Below, one piece after another: positions 31,717 to 40,838 of a stretch of 64,000 nt of DNA; the first letter of the stretch is position 1, and every line of letters begins with the position of its first letter. The notes beneath the pieces were generated by a model. The model saw only the letters and a list, made by a program, of their open reading frames with translations. It did no database searches and was not told the origin of the DNA. The stretch spans positions 310,001 to 374,000 of the forward strand of contig NZ_CAKLPZ010000002.1 of NCBI RefSeq assembly GCF_923081025.1. The letters run 5' to 3'. Source of the stretch: Neolewinella maritima. Lineage in GTDB: Bacteria; Bacteroidota; Bacteroidia; Chitinophagales; Saprospiraceae. The position numbers and the translations under genes are program-made.

Positions 31717-32432
31717 ATGAAAAAACTACTAGCCTACCTCCTCTCCATCACCCTATTCCTAAGCCTCACGGTACTCACCCAGGTAGGCGGACTGATCTAC
31801 CTGGTCGCGCTGCTACTCGCCACCACAATAGGGTGGGGGGCATGGTGGAAAACGATGGTAGTCTTCCTTCTACTGTATACCGGAACTACCTTTCTTGTAC
31901 TACCCACTGTAGCTCCCCACTTCGGTCGCGTACGAATCACGCATGCAGCCAACCTGCAACCGGCGAACTACTTCACTTCGGTGCTGCTCAATCGGAACTA
32001 CGTGACGCCTACGCTAGATGGGGCACTCAGTCAGGCCGCCAGCCAGCTTGGTCCTAATGGCCACATCAACTACCTGGATGCTAACTTTCCTTTCTACGAT
32101 GGCTTCCCCCTGCTGCCCCACCTGAGCCATAACGATGGTCGCAAAGTAGACCTCAGCCTGGCGTACGAAACGGCCAGTGGAGTACCCTCCCGCGACATCA
32201 AATCCACGAGCGGATATGGTGTGTACGAAGGACCGGCACCGGGGGAACTCGATCAGATCGAACGCTGTGTGCGACAGGGCTACGCACAGTACAGCTTCAC
32301 CCAGTACCTTACCCTCGGGCAAATGAGCCACACCTGAAGCAGCGCCTCCGCCTTACTGATTCGCGGATCCGGTACCACGGGTGTCAGGCCGTCCGCCACG
32401 ACGACCATATCCACGTGCAGACTAGTCGGTAA
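31717..32432 (+). pseudogene. Membrane protein with HxxGRxVDL/DHIHV motifs, internally deleted
   Basis: Residues 1-75 hold three hydrophobic segments. The periplasmic part has FPLLPHLSHNDGRKVDLSLA and DQIERCVRQGYAQYSFTQYL. The frame then stops (TGA at 32335-32337), but the next frame continues EPHLKQRLRLTDSRIRYHGC and QAVRHDDHIHVQTSR to TAA 32432. An out-of-frame deletion has removed the piece between. The H..GRKVDL and DHIHV elements recall zinc sites of LAS/MepA-type murein peptidases (tentative). A second copy of the 3' end is at 36302-36469. Confidence 0.65.
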
Positions 32433-32448
32433 GGAAACAAGTCAACTA

Positions 32449-32545
32449 GTAGCGTAGCAGGAGATCGACGGATTCGGGTGTACCCTGACCGGGGGAGTGC
32501 ACTACACGTGAGAGAAGTATCCGCACCTGCGTCCGCGGCTATCTA
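32449..32545 (+). pseudogene. Decayed fragment of the GH30 gene 5' region
   Basis: About 95 bp match 36693-36790 inside the intact GH30 gene (GTAGCGTA.CAGGAGATCGAC, GACCGGGGG, TCCGCACCTGCG, CGGCTAT) with indels. It lies right after the broken membrane-protein gene, in the same order as the intact locus. Confidence 0.75.
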
Positions 32546-32561
32546 ACAGAGCGTCACCTAT

Positions 32562-33149
32562 CTATTGCGCTGGGTGAATGGCGACTTGTACGTTCGCACA
32601 ATATCCTACTTCATCCGAGTCTGGATGGAGCAGGGGACCTGAGGGGAAGCCCGATGTACAACCTCCGTCCATGGTCTGGGTTTGGATCTGAATCTTTCCG
32701 GGCTGGACCGGACCGTGGGTGCGTAGGGCCAGGTGGACTTCCGCCGTCAGTGGGGTATTGAAGGTGGTGAGGGTGCCCGGCGCATCGAACCCATCTCCGA
32801 CGCGAAGGTGTCCGGCGAAGGTAGCTTCGCCGCTTTCGCCGGCAACATAGCCTGAAGCGTAGGTGGAGGACGGCGGGCCCGGCTCATCATCGAATACCAC
32901 GAACCATAACGTATAGGCATTACCGGGGATCAAATCCTCCGTTCTAAAGTGTGCCGTGATGCCATCTTCGGTACGGCACAAGCCGGAGTACGCACCCTGA
33001 ACGACCGTCCTTCCCTCACTCGAATCTTTGTACACGGCTACGGGTGCTCCGCTGTCCTTCGTCGGATCTAGGGTTACGTCGTCGTCATCTTCGCAAGCAG
33101 CGAATGCGAAAAGTACGAGTAAGGGGAAAAGTAGTTTTTGGATTAGCAT
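32562..33149 (-). CDS. Hypothetical lipoprotein
   Basis: A 195-residue lipoprotein; ATG 33149 begins MLIQKLLFPLLVLFAFAACE with lipobox AFAAC, then an acidic EDDDD tether typical of surface lipoproteins in Bacteroidota. The mature part looks like a beta-rich domain (VVQGAYSGLCRTEDGITAHF, AYTLWFVVFDDEPG, LTAEVHLALRTHGPVQPGKI). Several Cys could form disulfides. No family assigned with confidence. It lies downstream of the hybrid sensor kinase on the same strand, with a 235-bp gap on its upstream side. Confidence 0.65.
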   Translation of the reverse strand: MLIQKLLFPLLVLFAFAACEDDDDVTLDPTKDSGAPVAVYKDSSEGRTVVQGAYSGLCRTEDGITAHFRTEDLIPGNAYTLWFVVFDDEPGPPSSTYASGYVAGESGEATFAGHLRVGDGFDAPGTLTTFNTPLTAEVHLALRTHGPVQPGKIQIQTQTMDGGCTSGFPSGPLLHPDSDEVGYCANVQVAIHPAQ

Positions 33150-33384
33150 AATACATTCTTTTTGAGGTGAGGTGACACTCCCTTGCACGTAGCAGGGAAC
33201 GGCACAAACCCACCAGTACGGTAATGGACTGATATAAAGGATGGTACAAACCTAGGGGCCACCGGGTAGCGTGACTTTCGCTAGGTAGGCGGAGTCTTGC
33301 TCCATTGTTGAACAAGCAGGTGGGCGGCCCTTACGCTATAGTTGCGTCAGGAGGCGATTATAGTGGCAAGTTGCTTGTAATCAG

Positions 33385-36198
33385 CTACTTGCGTGTTGCG
33401 CTCGGACTTTCACCGAACGTCTCTTTAAAGACCTGCGAGAAATAGACCGGCGTTTTAAACCCCACCCGGTAGGCGATTTCCGAAATACTTAGATCGGTAA
33501 CGCTCAGCAGGATCTTCGCCTGCTGGAGTCGCACGTGCCGGATGTATATCGCCGGCGACATACCGGTTAGGGCCTTCAGTTTACGGTGCATCTGGGAGCG
33601 ACTGAGGTGCAGTGCCCGGGCCAGGTCATGGATGGAGAACGCTTCATCCTCCAGGTGATGCAGAACGATCTGTTCTACCTTTGCTACGTAGGTATCTTCC
33701 TTATTGTCGGTAGCCTCAACCGCTTGGTGGCTGATCAGGGTGCTACTATACTTTTGCTGTAGCGTTTGTCGGATCTCCAGTAGCTTATGCAGGCGGATCA
33801 TCAGTTCTTCCTTCTCAAACGGCTTGATCAGGTACGCGTCTGCACCGTGCGTCAGTCCGGTTAACTTGTCTTCGGGACTCGCCTTGGCGGTAAGCAGTAT
33901 GATGGGGATATGGCTGGTCCGTTCGTTTTCCTTCAGTATGCGACAGACCGCAAAGCCATCCATTTCTGGCATCATCACGTCGGAGATGATGATGTCGGGC
34001 AGGAGTGCTAGTGCCTTTTCAACACCGAGTTTTCCGTTGCGGCAGATTAGGATTTGGTATTCCTCGTCCAGACAGCTTTGGAGGTAGTACGCGACATCCG
34101 CGTTGTCTTCAATAATGAGCAGTATGGGCAGTCCATCCTCGATCACGTCCGTATTCTGATGCTCCAGGCCATTCGCACCGGGAAGGTGTGGCGTGGCATA
34201 GTCGTACGGAACCATCTCCGCGTCCAGTGGCATATCAGTATGAATGGGCAGATCGATAACGAAGCTGCTGCCCTTATTTAGTTCGCTTTCCACGTCGATG
34301 TGTCCCTCCATGGTAGCCACCAGGTCATTGACCAGGGCCAGTCCGATACCGGTCCCGTGGCTCCCGTGACCGGTATCGATCTGATGGAAGCGGTCGAAAA
34401 TAAACGGGACCTGTTCTTCAGCAATCCCAATGCCGCTATCCTTGACGATTAGCCGCAACTGCGCGTGCTGGTCTCTGTTTACTTTCTTGGCGACGACCGA
34501 TATCCTGCCGTATGCCGGCGTAAACTTGATCGCATTACTCAGCAGATTGGTCAGTATGCGCTCCAGTTTTTTTGCGTCGAAGTCCATGAGCAGAGCGGGC
34601 AGTTCTGAATGGAACTGGAGGTTTAGCTTGTGCATAGTGGCGTACGACTCATGCAACTCGACGAGGTAGCGAACGAACGGAATGACATCGGCTTGCCTGA
34701 GATCGGACCCCATTTTTCCGGCCTGAAGCTTAGAGAGATCCAGCAGTTGATTGACGAGGGACAATAGGTTCCTGCTGTTTTTTTGGATAAGTTCCAGCCG
34801 TTTGCCGGTCTCCTTTTCGGGTTCTCGTTCCAATTCCAGGGCCATGCCCTCGATGACGGTCAGTGGCGTTCTGAACTCGTGGGTGATGTTGGCGTAAAAA
34901 CGGGTCTTGAAGGTATCGAGCTCCTGTAGTCTCAGGGCCTCGGATCGCTCCTTTTCCTGTTCGACCTGTACCCGCGTGATCTCCCCCTGTAGCGTGTTGT
35001 ACTTGTCCGCTAGAGCTAGGGAAAAAACAACTGCTTCGACAGCGCCAAAAGCGAAGGTGGCGGAAGGGGTACGAAAATAATTGACCAGGTTTGTTTCGGG
35101 TAGCCAGGCTAAGACATCCAGCCCGGCATAATGCATGGAGGTGATAGTGATACCCGCGACCAGAAAGAGCTGCCCGAGGACGAAGAACTTGGCTCGGTTG
35201 TACCCCGCTACGTAGCTCGTGATGCCCAGTATGAAACTCGTAAGTACTGCTGTATTCCACGTAAGGAGGCGGGCCACGCCGGTGAAGTGATATACTCCCG
35301 TCAGATTTAGCAAAAACTGCAGCGCAATCAGGGCAGTGCAGACCTGGAGGATCTTGTCCCATGCGGGGTGCCGCTCTCGCGTCACCAAATAACTGCGAAC
35401 AAAGCCCAAGTAGGCTATCCAAATGACCGGGTCGGAGATCTTTTTGAGGTAAAAGGCGAGGAGCGGATAATCTGGCGTAAAAAATTGGGTCCATTTCGGT
35501 GGCTCCGATGCAAACAGGGTCATGAAGCTGATCGCAAAGGAGAAGATGTACAGGGTATACCATAGATAGGTCCTATCCCTGATGGAAACGTAAAGAAACA
35601 GGTTGTACAGCGCCAGGCCGAACATGATACCGAAGGTGATACCATCCAGGTAGTTGGTGAATGCTTTCCGCTCCAGTGTGGGCAGCGTCGGTCTGATGAT
35701 GAGGTGTATATTGTCTTCCCTGCGAAACCGGGCGTTTGACGCAAAATTGGCCAGTACCTCGTATTCCGATGCCGGTTGGGTAAGGAACTTATTATTGTAG
35801 GGGCTGGCCAGGATACCGGAGGGAACCACCGCAATCCGTCCGCTTGAATCCCGAAAATGTAGCGTGACGTAGTCCCAGTAGTAGGACTCGAAACTGACCC
35901 ACTGCTCACGATCGGTAGTATTCACCAGCACGAACCTGGCCCAGTAGTTGTGCAGGGTCGGCTTAGCCCGGACCGTATTCGGCCCGAACATGTCGTCTGG
36001 AGCCGCAAAGAGGGCTTCCGCCGACCACTGTTGGTGTTCGTCGCTCATGACCTCTAGCTCATCGATCAGCGTCCTGGTCCAGTCAGCCCGGACGGGTAGT
36101 TCGATCCGCTGTTGCGCACCAAGGCCCGTCTGCATACTACAAACGAGGGCGAACAGTAGCAGCGAATGCAAGTAGAAGTAAAACCCCGTAGCTCTCAT
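33385..36198 (-). CDS. Hybrid 7TMR-DISM sensor kinase / response regulator / AraC regulator
   Basis: A 937-residue one-protein phosphorelay; ATG 36198 begins its signal segment (an upstream GTG at 36216 is less likely). In order: signal, DISMED2 periplasmic beta domain (to ~170), seven-TM region (~180-395), coiled linker, HisKA with NITHEFRTPLTVIEG (His about 440), HATPase with NLLSNAIKFTP, DSGIGI and GSHGTGIGLALV, receiver with IISDVMMPEMDG (Asp about 740) and LTAKAS, and an AraC HTH tail (SIHDLARALHLSRSQMHRKL, IAYRVGFKTPVYFSQVFKE). It senses an extracellular ligand and controls transcription directly. The neighbouring GH30 gene is a plausible target. Confidence 0.93.
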   Translation of the reverse strand: MRATGFYFYLHSLLLFALVCSMQTGLGAQQRIELPVRADWTRTLIDELEVMSDEHQQWSAEALFAAPDDMFGPNTVRAKPTLHNYWARFVLVNTTDREQWVSFESYYWDYVTLHFRDSSGRIAVVPSGILASPYNNKFLTQPASEYEVLANFASNARFRREDNIHLIIRPTLPTLERKAFTNYLDGITFGIMFGLALYNLFLYVSIRDRTYLWYTLYIFSFAISFMTLFASEPPKWTQFFTPDYPLLAFYLKKISDPVIWIAYLGFVRSYLVTRERHPAWDKILQVCTALIALQFLLNLTGVYHFTGVARLLTWNTAVLTSFILGITSYVAGYNRAKFFVLGQLFLVAGITITSMHYAGLDVLAWLPETNLVNYFRTPSATFAFGAVEAVVFSLALADKYNTLQGEITRVQVEQEKERSEALRLQELDTFKTRFYANITHEFRTPLTVIEGMALELEREPEKETGKRLELIQKNSRNLLSLVNQLLDLSKLQAGKMGSDLRQADVIPFVRYLVELHESYATMHKLNLQFHSELPALLMDFDAKKLERILTNLLSNAIKFTPAYGRISVVAKKVNRDQHAQLRLIVKDSGIGIAEEQVPFIFDRFHQIDTGHGSHGTGIGLALVNDLVATMEGHIDVESELNKGSSFVIDLPIHTDMPLDAEMVPYDYATPHLPGANGLEHQNTDVIEDGLPILLIIEDNADVAYYLQSCLDEEYQILICRNGKLGVEKALALLPDIIISDVMMPEMDGFAVCRILKENERTSHIPIILLTAKASPEDKLTGLTHGADAYLIKPFEKEELMIRLHKLLEIRQTLQQKYSSTLISHQAVEATDNKEDTYVAKVEQIVLHHLEDEAFSIHDLARALHLSRSQMHRKLKALTGMSPAIYIRHVRLQQAKILLSVTDLSISEIAYRVGFKTPVYFSQVFKETFGESPSATRK

Positions 36199-36301
36199 AC
36201 CAGACACGATGATCACTTAAGATACTGATCGATGCAGGTAGTTGGTCTAGGTAAGGTGAATCGCGGTTTACCCTTTAGTTCCTACTTATTGGAAAGGGTG
36301 A

Positions 36302-36469
36302 GAATGTCCGGCACCAAAGGAGTTCGATCAGATGGAGCGCTGTATGAAACGGGACTACCCTCAGTACAGCTTCACCCAGTACCTTAGCCACACCGATTCG
36401 CGGATGCGGTACCACGGGTGTCAGGCCGTCCGCCACGACGACCATATCCACGTGCAGACTAGTCGGTAG
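36302..36469 (+). pseudogene. 3' end of the HxxGRxVDL/DHIHV gene, second copy
   Basis: The plus strand reads PAPKEFDQMERCMKRDYPQY, SFTQYLSHTDSRMRYHGCQA and VRHDDHIHVQTSR then TAG. It matches the end of the gene at 31717-32432, near-identical over the last ~85 bp, with its own internal deletion. It lies 14 nt upstream of the intact GH30 gene. Confidence 0.8.
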
Positions 36470-36483
36470 GGAAACAACACACC

Positions 36484-37914
36484 ATGCATCTACAAGCAAC
36501 TTACCTCCTAGCCCTCCTCCCCCTACTACTAACCATATCCTGCGCACAACAACCCGCCCAAACCTCCCCCCCAAGCTCCCCGGCAGCCACCCTCCACGTC
36601 ACCACCTACGACCAGTCCCGGCTCCTGCAGCCACAACCAGTGTCCCTGGACACCACGGAGCAAGCCGACGCCAGTCTGCGCATCGACCCTACGGTAGCGT
36701 ACCAGGAGATCGACGGATTCGGCTATACCCTGACCGGGGGGAGCGCGCTGCACCTCAGTAAGATGTCCGCACCTGCGCGCGCGGCTATACTGCACGAACT
36801 GTTTGCACCGGCGGACGATGGGGGGATCGGAGTGAGCTACCTGCGGCTGAGTCTGGGGGGATCGGACCTGGATGAGTACCCCTGGTCGTACGATGACCTG
36901 CCGGCGGGGGCGACGGACGTGGCGCTGGACGGCTTTTCCCTGGCCTACGATACGCTGTACCTGATCCCGCTGCTGCGGGAGATCCTGGTGATCGCGCCGG
37001 ACGTAAAGCTGATGGCTTCGCCCTGGTCGCCGCCGACGTGGATGAAGGATAATGGGGATACGCGTGGGGGGAGTCTGCTACCGGACTACCACGACGTATA
37101 CGCGCGGTACCTGGCGAAGTACGTACAGGCGATGGCCGCTGAGGGCATCCGGATCGATGCGCTGACGGTGCAAAACGAGCCGTTGCATCCGGGGAATAAT
37201 CCGAGTCTGCTGATGCTGGCCGAGCAGCAGGCGGACTTCATCAAGGGCAGTCTGGGACCGGTGTTCCGCGCGCAGGGTATCGAGACCAAGATCATCGTCT
37301 ACGACCACAATGCGGACCGGCCGGACTATCCCATTTCCATCCTGGACGATCCCGAAGCCGCGGCCTACGTGGATGGGTCGGCCTTTCACCTGTACGGGGG
37401 TACGATCGATGCGCTCTCCGAAGTACACGACGCGCACCCCGGTAAGCACCTCTACTTTACGGAGCAGTGGATCGGCGCACCGGGCGACTTCGCTACCGAC
37501 TTTGCCTGGCACACCGAAAATCTCATCATCGGCGCCACCCGCAACTGGAGTAAGACCGTGCTGGAGTGGAACCTGGCGGCGGACGCCCAGCAGGACCCCC
37601 ACACCGACCGCGGGGGCTGCGATCGCTGCCTGGGTGCCCTGACGATCAGCGGCGACGAGGTGGTGCGCAATCCGGCCTACTACATCATTGCGCAGGCGGC
37701 GAAGTTCGTTCCGGCCGGCTCGGTACGGATCGCGTCTTCCGCTACGCCCTTTCCGAGTGTGGCATTTCGGACGCCCGGTGGGGAGGTGGCGGTGATCCTG
37801 CAGAACAACGATCCTACCGATAAAATCGTAGCGATCAGTGATACGGGGCAGGCCTTGCGGGTACATTTACCGGCCGAGTCCGTAGGTACGCTCGTGTACC
37901 GCCCCCGCAACTAA
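36484..37914 (+). CDS. Glycoside hydrolase family 30-type lipoprotein
   Basis: A 476-residue protein with a lipobox signal (LLPLLLTISC). GH30 hallmarks: YQEIDGFGYTLTGGSALHLS, YLRLSLGGSDLDEYPWSYDD, LMASPWSPPTWMKDNGD, acid/base Glu in LTVQNEPLHPGNN (about residue 233), nucleophile Glu in LYFTEQWIG (about 326), and a C-terminal beta domain (VAFRTPGGEVAVILQNNDPT). Likely acts on beta-glucosyl or related glycans outside the cell. It begins a plus-strand run: the P450 starts 8 nt after its stop. Confidence 0.92.
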   Translation: MHLQATYLLALLPLLLTISCAQQPAQTSPPSSPAATLHVTTYDQSRLLQPQPVSLDTTEQADASLRIDPTVAYQEIDGFGYTLTGGSALHLSKMSAPARAAILHELFAPADDGGIGVSYLRLSLGGSDLDEYPWSYDDLPAGATDVALDGFSLAYDTLYLIPLLREILVIAPDVKLMASPWSPPTWMKDNGDTRGGSLLPDYHDVYARYLAKYVQAMAAEGIRIDALTVQNEPLHPGNNPSLLMLAEQQADFIKGSLGPVFRAQGIETKIIVYDHNADRPDYPISILDDPEAAAYVDGSAFHLYGGTIDALSEVHDAHPGKHLYFTEQWIGAPGDFATDFAWHTENLIIGATRNWSKTVLEWNLAADAQQDPHTDRGGCDRCLGALTISGDEVVRNPAYYIIAQAAKFVPAGSVRIASSATPFPSVAFRTPGGEVAVILQNNDPTDKIVAISDTGQALRVHLPAESVGTLVYRPRN

Positions 37915-37922
37915 GCCAACCC

Positions 37923-39233
37923 ATGTACGCTCCCCGCATCCCCCGCACTACCGTAGTCCGCAAGCTGCTGCGGCTGGCCCGCCACCCCATCCCCACCTTT
38001 ACGCAGTACGGGCGGGAGTACGGGGCCAACTTCCTGCTGCACGTCGGCGGTGAGCGCATCACCCATTTTACGACCGATGCGGAGGTGGCCCGGCACGTCC
38101 TGCAGCGCAACCACCGCAACTACGAGAAGAGCGAGATCCAGACCGACCAGATGGGCCGCTACCTGGGCTTCGGTCTACTGACCAACAGCGGCAACGACTG
38201 GTTGCGGCAGCGGCGGCTGATCCAACCGGGCTTTCACCGCAAGCGGCTGGCGGCGCTCACCACGGAGATGCAATCGGTCATTACGGAGGAATGCCAGCAG
38301 GCCGCCGAGCAGCCGTCGATCGACCTGTTCCGCTTCACGCGGCAGCTGGCCTTCGACATCATCGTACGGGCCCTGTTCACGGACGGCTTCGGCGAGCGGG
38401 AAACGCGGCGGCTGCACAGCATCTTGGATAAGCTGCAGGCCTACATCATCTATCCTATCCGCCTGCCCATGCTGCGCCGCCCCCTGCGCTGGGCCGGACT
38501 GGAACGCAAGCACCTCGCCCTGGCCCGGGAGAGCCGGCAGCTGGTGCAACGGCACATCGATCGGCGAAAACTTCGCAGCACCTGCGATCCTGCCCCGAAC
38601 GATCTACTACAAATGCTGCTCGACAGCCGCTACGAGGATACCGGCGAGCCCATGGAAGACCGGCAGCTGGTCGACGAGATCCTGATCCTCTTTGCCGCCG
38701 GCTACGAAACTACCGCCAATGCTTTGGCCTGGACCGTCTGGCTGCTCCTGCGCCACCCGACAGAGCATGAGCGCTTGCGGACTAGCGAGGAGCCCGGCTA
38801 CCTCACACAGGTCATCGAGGAGAGCATGCGGCTGTACCCACCGGCCTGGATCACCGACCGCGTGGCCCTGGGACCAGATACCGCTAACGGCTTCACGATC
38901 GATAAGGGGGTCACGCTGGGCCTGTTCATCTACGGCATTCACCACTCGCCGCAGTACTACGACGAGCCGGAGGCCTTTCGTCCCGACCGTATGCACCCCG
39001 ACGCCAAGCAGCAGCGCCACCCCTTCAGCTACCTGCCCTTCGGCGGGGGGCCGCGGTTGTGTATCGGTCAGCACTTCGCCATGCTGGAGATGCAGCTGGC
39101 CCTGCGGCACCTGGTGGATCACTATACCGTGGAGGCCGTCGGGGAGCTGCCCGTGCCGGAGCCCAAGCCGTACGTGACGCTGCACCAGGACCGGCCGGTG
39201 CGGGTACGGCTACGGCCGCGTACTCCAGGCTAG
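37923..39233 (+). CDS. Cytochrome P450
   Basis: A 436-residue soluble P450. I-helix oxygen motif FAAGYETTANALAW (about 255-268), ExxR in EESMRLYPPAW (about 299), and the heme loop PFGGGPRLCIGQHFAM with the Cys ligand near 380. An N-terminal R/P-rich start has no membrane anchor. Similar to fatty-acid or terpenoid hydroxylases of the CYP102/CYP4-like kind; the substrate is unknown, and no ferredoxin gene is adjacent. It is probably co-transcribed with the GH30 gene. Confidence 0.93.
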   Translation: MYAPRIPRTTVVRKLLRLARHPIPTFTQYGREYGANFLLHVGGERITHFTTDAEVARHVLQRNHRNYEKSEIQTDQMGRYLGFGLLTNSGNDWLRQRRLIQPGFHRKRLAALTTEMQSVITEECQQAAEQPSIDLFRFTRQLAFDIIVRALFTDGFGERETRRLHSILDKLQAYIIYPIRLPMLRRPLRWAGLERKHLALARESRQLVQRHIDRRKLRSTCDPAPNDLLQMLLDSRYEDTGEPMEDRQLVDEILILFAAGYETTANALAWTVWLLLRHPTEHERLRTSEEPGYLTQVIEESMRLYPPAWITDRVALGPDTANGFTIDKGVTLGLFIYGIHHSPQYYDEPEAFRPDRMHPDAKQQRHPFSYLPFGGGPRLCIGQHFAMLEMQLALRHLVDHYTVEAVGELPVPEPKPYVTLHQDRPVRVRLRPRTPG

Positions 39234-39266
39234 CGCTATGTGCCGGACTTACCCTAAGTTTAAGCC

Positions 39267-40151
39267 ATGCGCTACGTCCTCCTGCTCCTGCTCTGCGGCA
39301 CCCTCCAGGCCCAGACCCGCTTCATCCTCGATGCCGATACCGCCAACGAGATCGACGACCTCTACGCCATCGCTTACCTCCTGGCGGAAGAGGGCGTGGC
39401 GTGGGAAGGCCTCACCTCCGCCCAGTGGCAGCACTACCGCTCGGGCGATAAGACCGTCTACCAGAGCCAGCACCTGAACGTAGAGCTGCTCACGCTGGCC
39501 GGCCGCACGGACGTGCCCCACCCCCTGGGCGCCGATACCATCATGGGTGAACCCTGGGGCGGGTTTCAGCCCCGCGATAGTCCGGCCGCGCAGTTCATCA
39601 TCCAGCAGGCCCGTCAGGGCGCGGACGCAGGTGCGGAGAAGGTGGTCGTCATGTGCATCGGCGCGAGCACCAACCTGGCCTCTGCCATTGCACTGGCCCC
39701 CGACATCAAGGACCGGATCGTGGCCTACGTACTCGGTTTCCGCTACGACACCACCGGCGGCTACTGGAACAAGGACGAGTTCAACATCCGCCGCGACCTC
39801 AATGCCGCCAACTATCTGCTCGACGCTGAGGGGCTGGAGCTGCACGTCATGCCCATCTCTACAGCCGTTCAGTACACCTGGCAGCGCGACTCCACCTTCG
39901 CCCGGCTCGACCGCAGCGGCCCCATCGGACAGTACCTCAAGCGCCGCTGGGAAACGAACGCTACCGAAGATCGCGAGCGAGTCATGTGGGACGTAGCCGC
40001 CCTGCAGGCCTTCCTGCGCCCCGATCAGGCCACCGAGATCGAGGTGACCACGCCCCCCGAAAATGTACAGCGTAGGGTATGGATGTACACCGACATCGAC
40101 GAAGACGCCATGCAGCGCGACTACTGGAACCGACTTACTACTTACGAATGA
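39267..40151 (+). CDS. Secreted nucleoside hydrolase (IUNH family)
   Basis: A 294-residue protein with signal peptide (MRYVLLLLLCGTLQAQ). The calcium/ribose-binding motif appears as FILDADTANEIDDLYAIAYL in place of DTDPGxDD, a form common in exported members. Further: LGADTIMGEPWGG, VVVMCIGASTNLASAIAL, and the late WDVAALQAFLRP. It hydrolyses N-glycosidic bonds of nucleosides. Its stop overlaps the ATG of the next GNAT gene by 4 nt. Confidence 0.85.
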   Translation: MRYVLLLLLCGTLQAQTRFILDADTANEIDDLYAIAYLLAEEGVAWEGLTSAQWQHYRSGDKTVYQSQHLNVELLTLAGRTDVPHPLGADTIMGEPWGGFQPRDSPAAQFIIQQARQGADAGAEKVVVMCIGASTNLASAIALAPDIKDRIVAYVLGFRYDTTGGYWNKDEFNIRRDLNAANYLLDAEGLELHVMPISTAVQYTWQRDSTFARLDRSGPIGQYLKRRWETNATEDRERVMWDVAALQAFLRPDQATEIEVTTPPENVQRRVWMYTDIDEDAMQRDYWNRLTTYE

Positions 40152-40603
40152 CCCTCCTACGCACCACCCCCGCCCACCCGGCCTACCCCCAGCTGATCCG
40201 GGAGCTGGATGCCTTCCTGGCCGTCACCGACGGGGATGACCACGCCTTCTACGACCAGTACAACGGCTCGGACGACATCAAGCACGTCGTCCTGCTGCTC
40301 GACGAGCAAGGAAAGGCCGTCGGCTGTGGGGCCATCAAGGAGTTTGCCACGCGCACCGCGGAGGTGAAGCGCATGTACGTGGCCGAATCCGCACGGGGTA
40401 GGGGACTGGCGGGGCGCATCCTCACCGAACTCGAGGGCTGGGCCCGCGAACTGGGCTACCGGCGCCTGATGCTGGAGACGGGCACGCGGCAGACCGCCGC
40501 CCTACGCCTCTACGAAAAGCACGGCTACCGGCGCATGGCGGAGAACTATGGTCCGTACGCCGGCGTGGAGGAAAGCGTGTGTATGGAGAAGCGCCTGGAC
40601 TAA
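40148..40603 (+). CDS. GNAT-family N-acetyltransferase
   Basis: A 151-residue protein; ATG 40148 overlaps the preceding stop (ATGA). Motif A is VKRMYVAESARGRGLAGRIL (acetyl-CoA pyrophosphate loop), followed by YRRLMLETGTRQTAALRLYE and HGYRRMAENYGPYAG. The acceptor is unknown; the pattern is like small-molecule or amino-acid acetyltransferases. Confidence 0.88.
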   Translation: MTLLRTTPAHPAYPQLIRELDAFLAVTDGDDHAFYDQYNGSDDIKHVVLLLDEQGKAVGCGAIKEFATRTAEVKRMYVAESARGRGLAGRILTELEGWARELGYRRLMLETGTRQTAALRLYEKHGYRRMAENYGPYAGVEESVCMEKRLD

Positions 40604-40606
40604 GCA

Positions 40607-40629
40607 CCGCACCCGCGACCCCGCCCCCG
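40607..40629 (+). repeat. GC-box intergenic motif, copy 4
   Basis: CCGCACCCGCGACCCCGCCC followed by CC, immediately after the GNAT stop and 37 nt upstream of the small DUF4834-like gene. Confidence 0.6.
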
Positions 40630-40653
40630 TTCAGCTACTGAAACTGCGGTTCG

Positions 40654-40661
40654 TATCTTTG
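40654..40661 (+). promoter_or_regulatory. -7 box TATCTTTG for the DUF4834-like gene
   Basis: Perfect TAnnTTTG match, only 4 nt before ATG 40666, predicting a leaderless transcript. Confidence 0.6.
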
Positions 40662-40665
40662 CCCC

Positions 40666-40836
40666 ATGTTCGACCTGCTGCTCACTATCGCCCTGATCTA
40701 CTTCGCTTACCGCGGCTACCAGTGGTATACCCACGTGAAGCAACAGGTCAAGGGCGGGCCCCCTCCTCCGCCCAATATCGACATCACCGAGCCCGAGGAG
40801 CGCGACGATTACATCGACTACGAAGAGGTCAAGTAA
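40666..40836 (+). CDS. Small DUF4834-like membrane protein
   Basis: A 56-residue protein: one N-terminal TM segment (FDLLLTIALIYFAYRGY), a Pro-rich stretch and a conserved-looking acidic end (DDYIDYEEVK), which is the usual ending of DUF4834 proteins of Bacteroidota. The RluA-type gene starts 2 nt after its stop. Function unknown. Confidence 0.7.
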   Translation: MFDLLLTIALIYFAYRGYQWYTHVKQQVKGGPPPPPNIDITEPEERDDYIDYEEVK

Positions 40837-40838
40837 GT

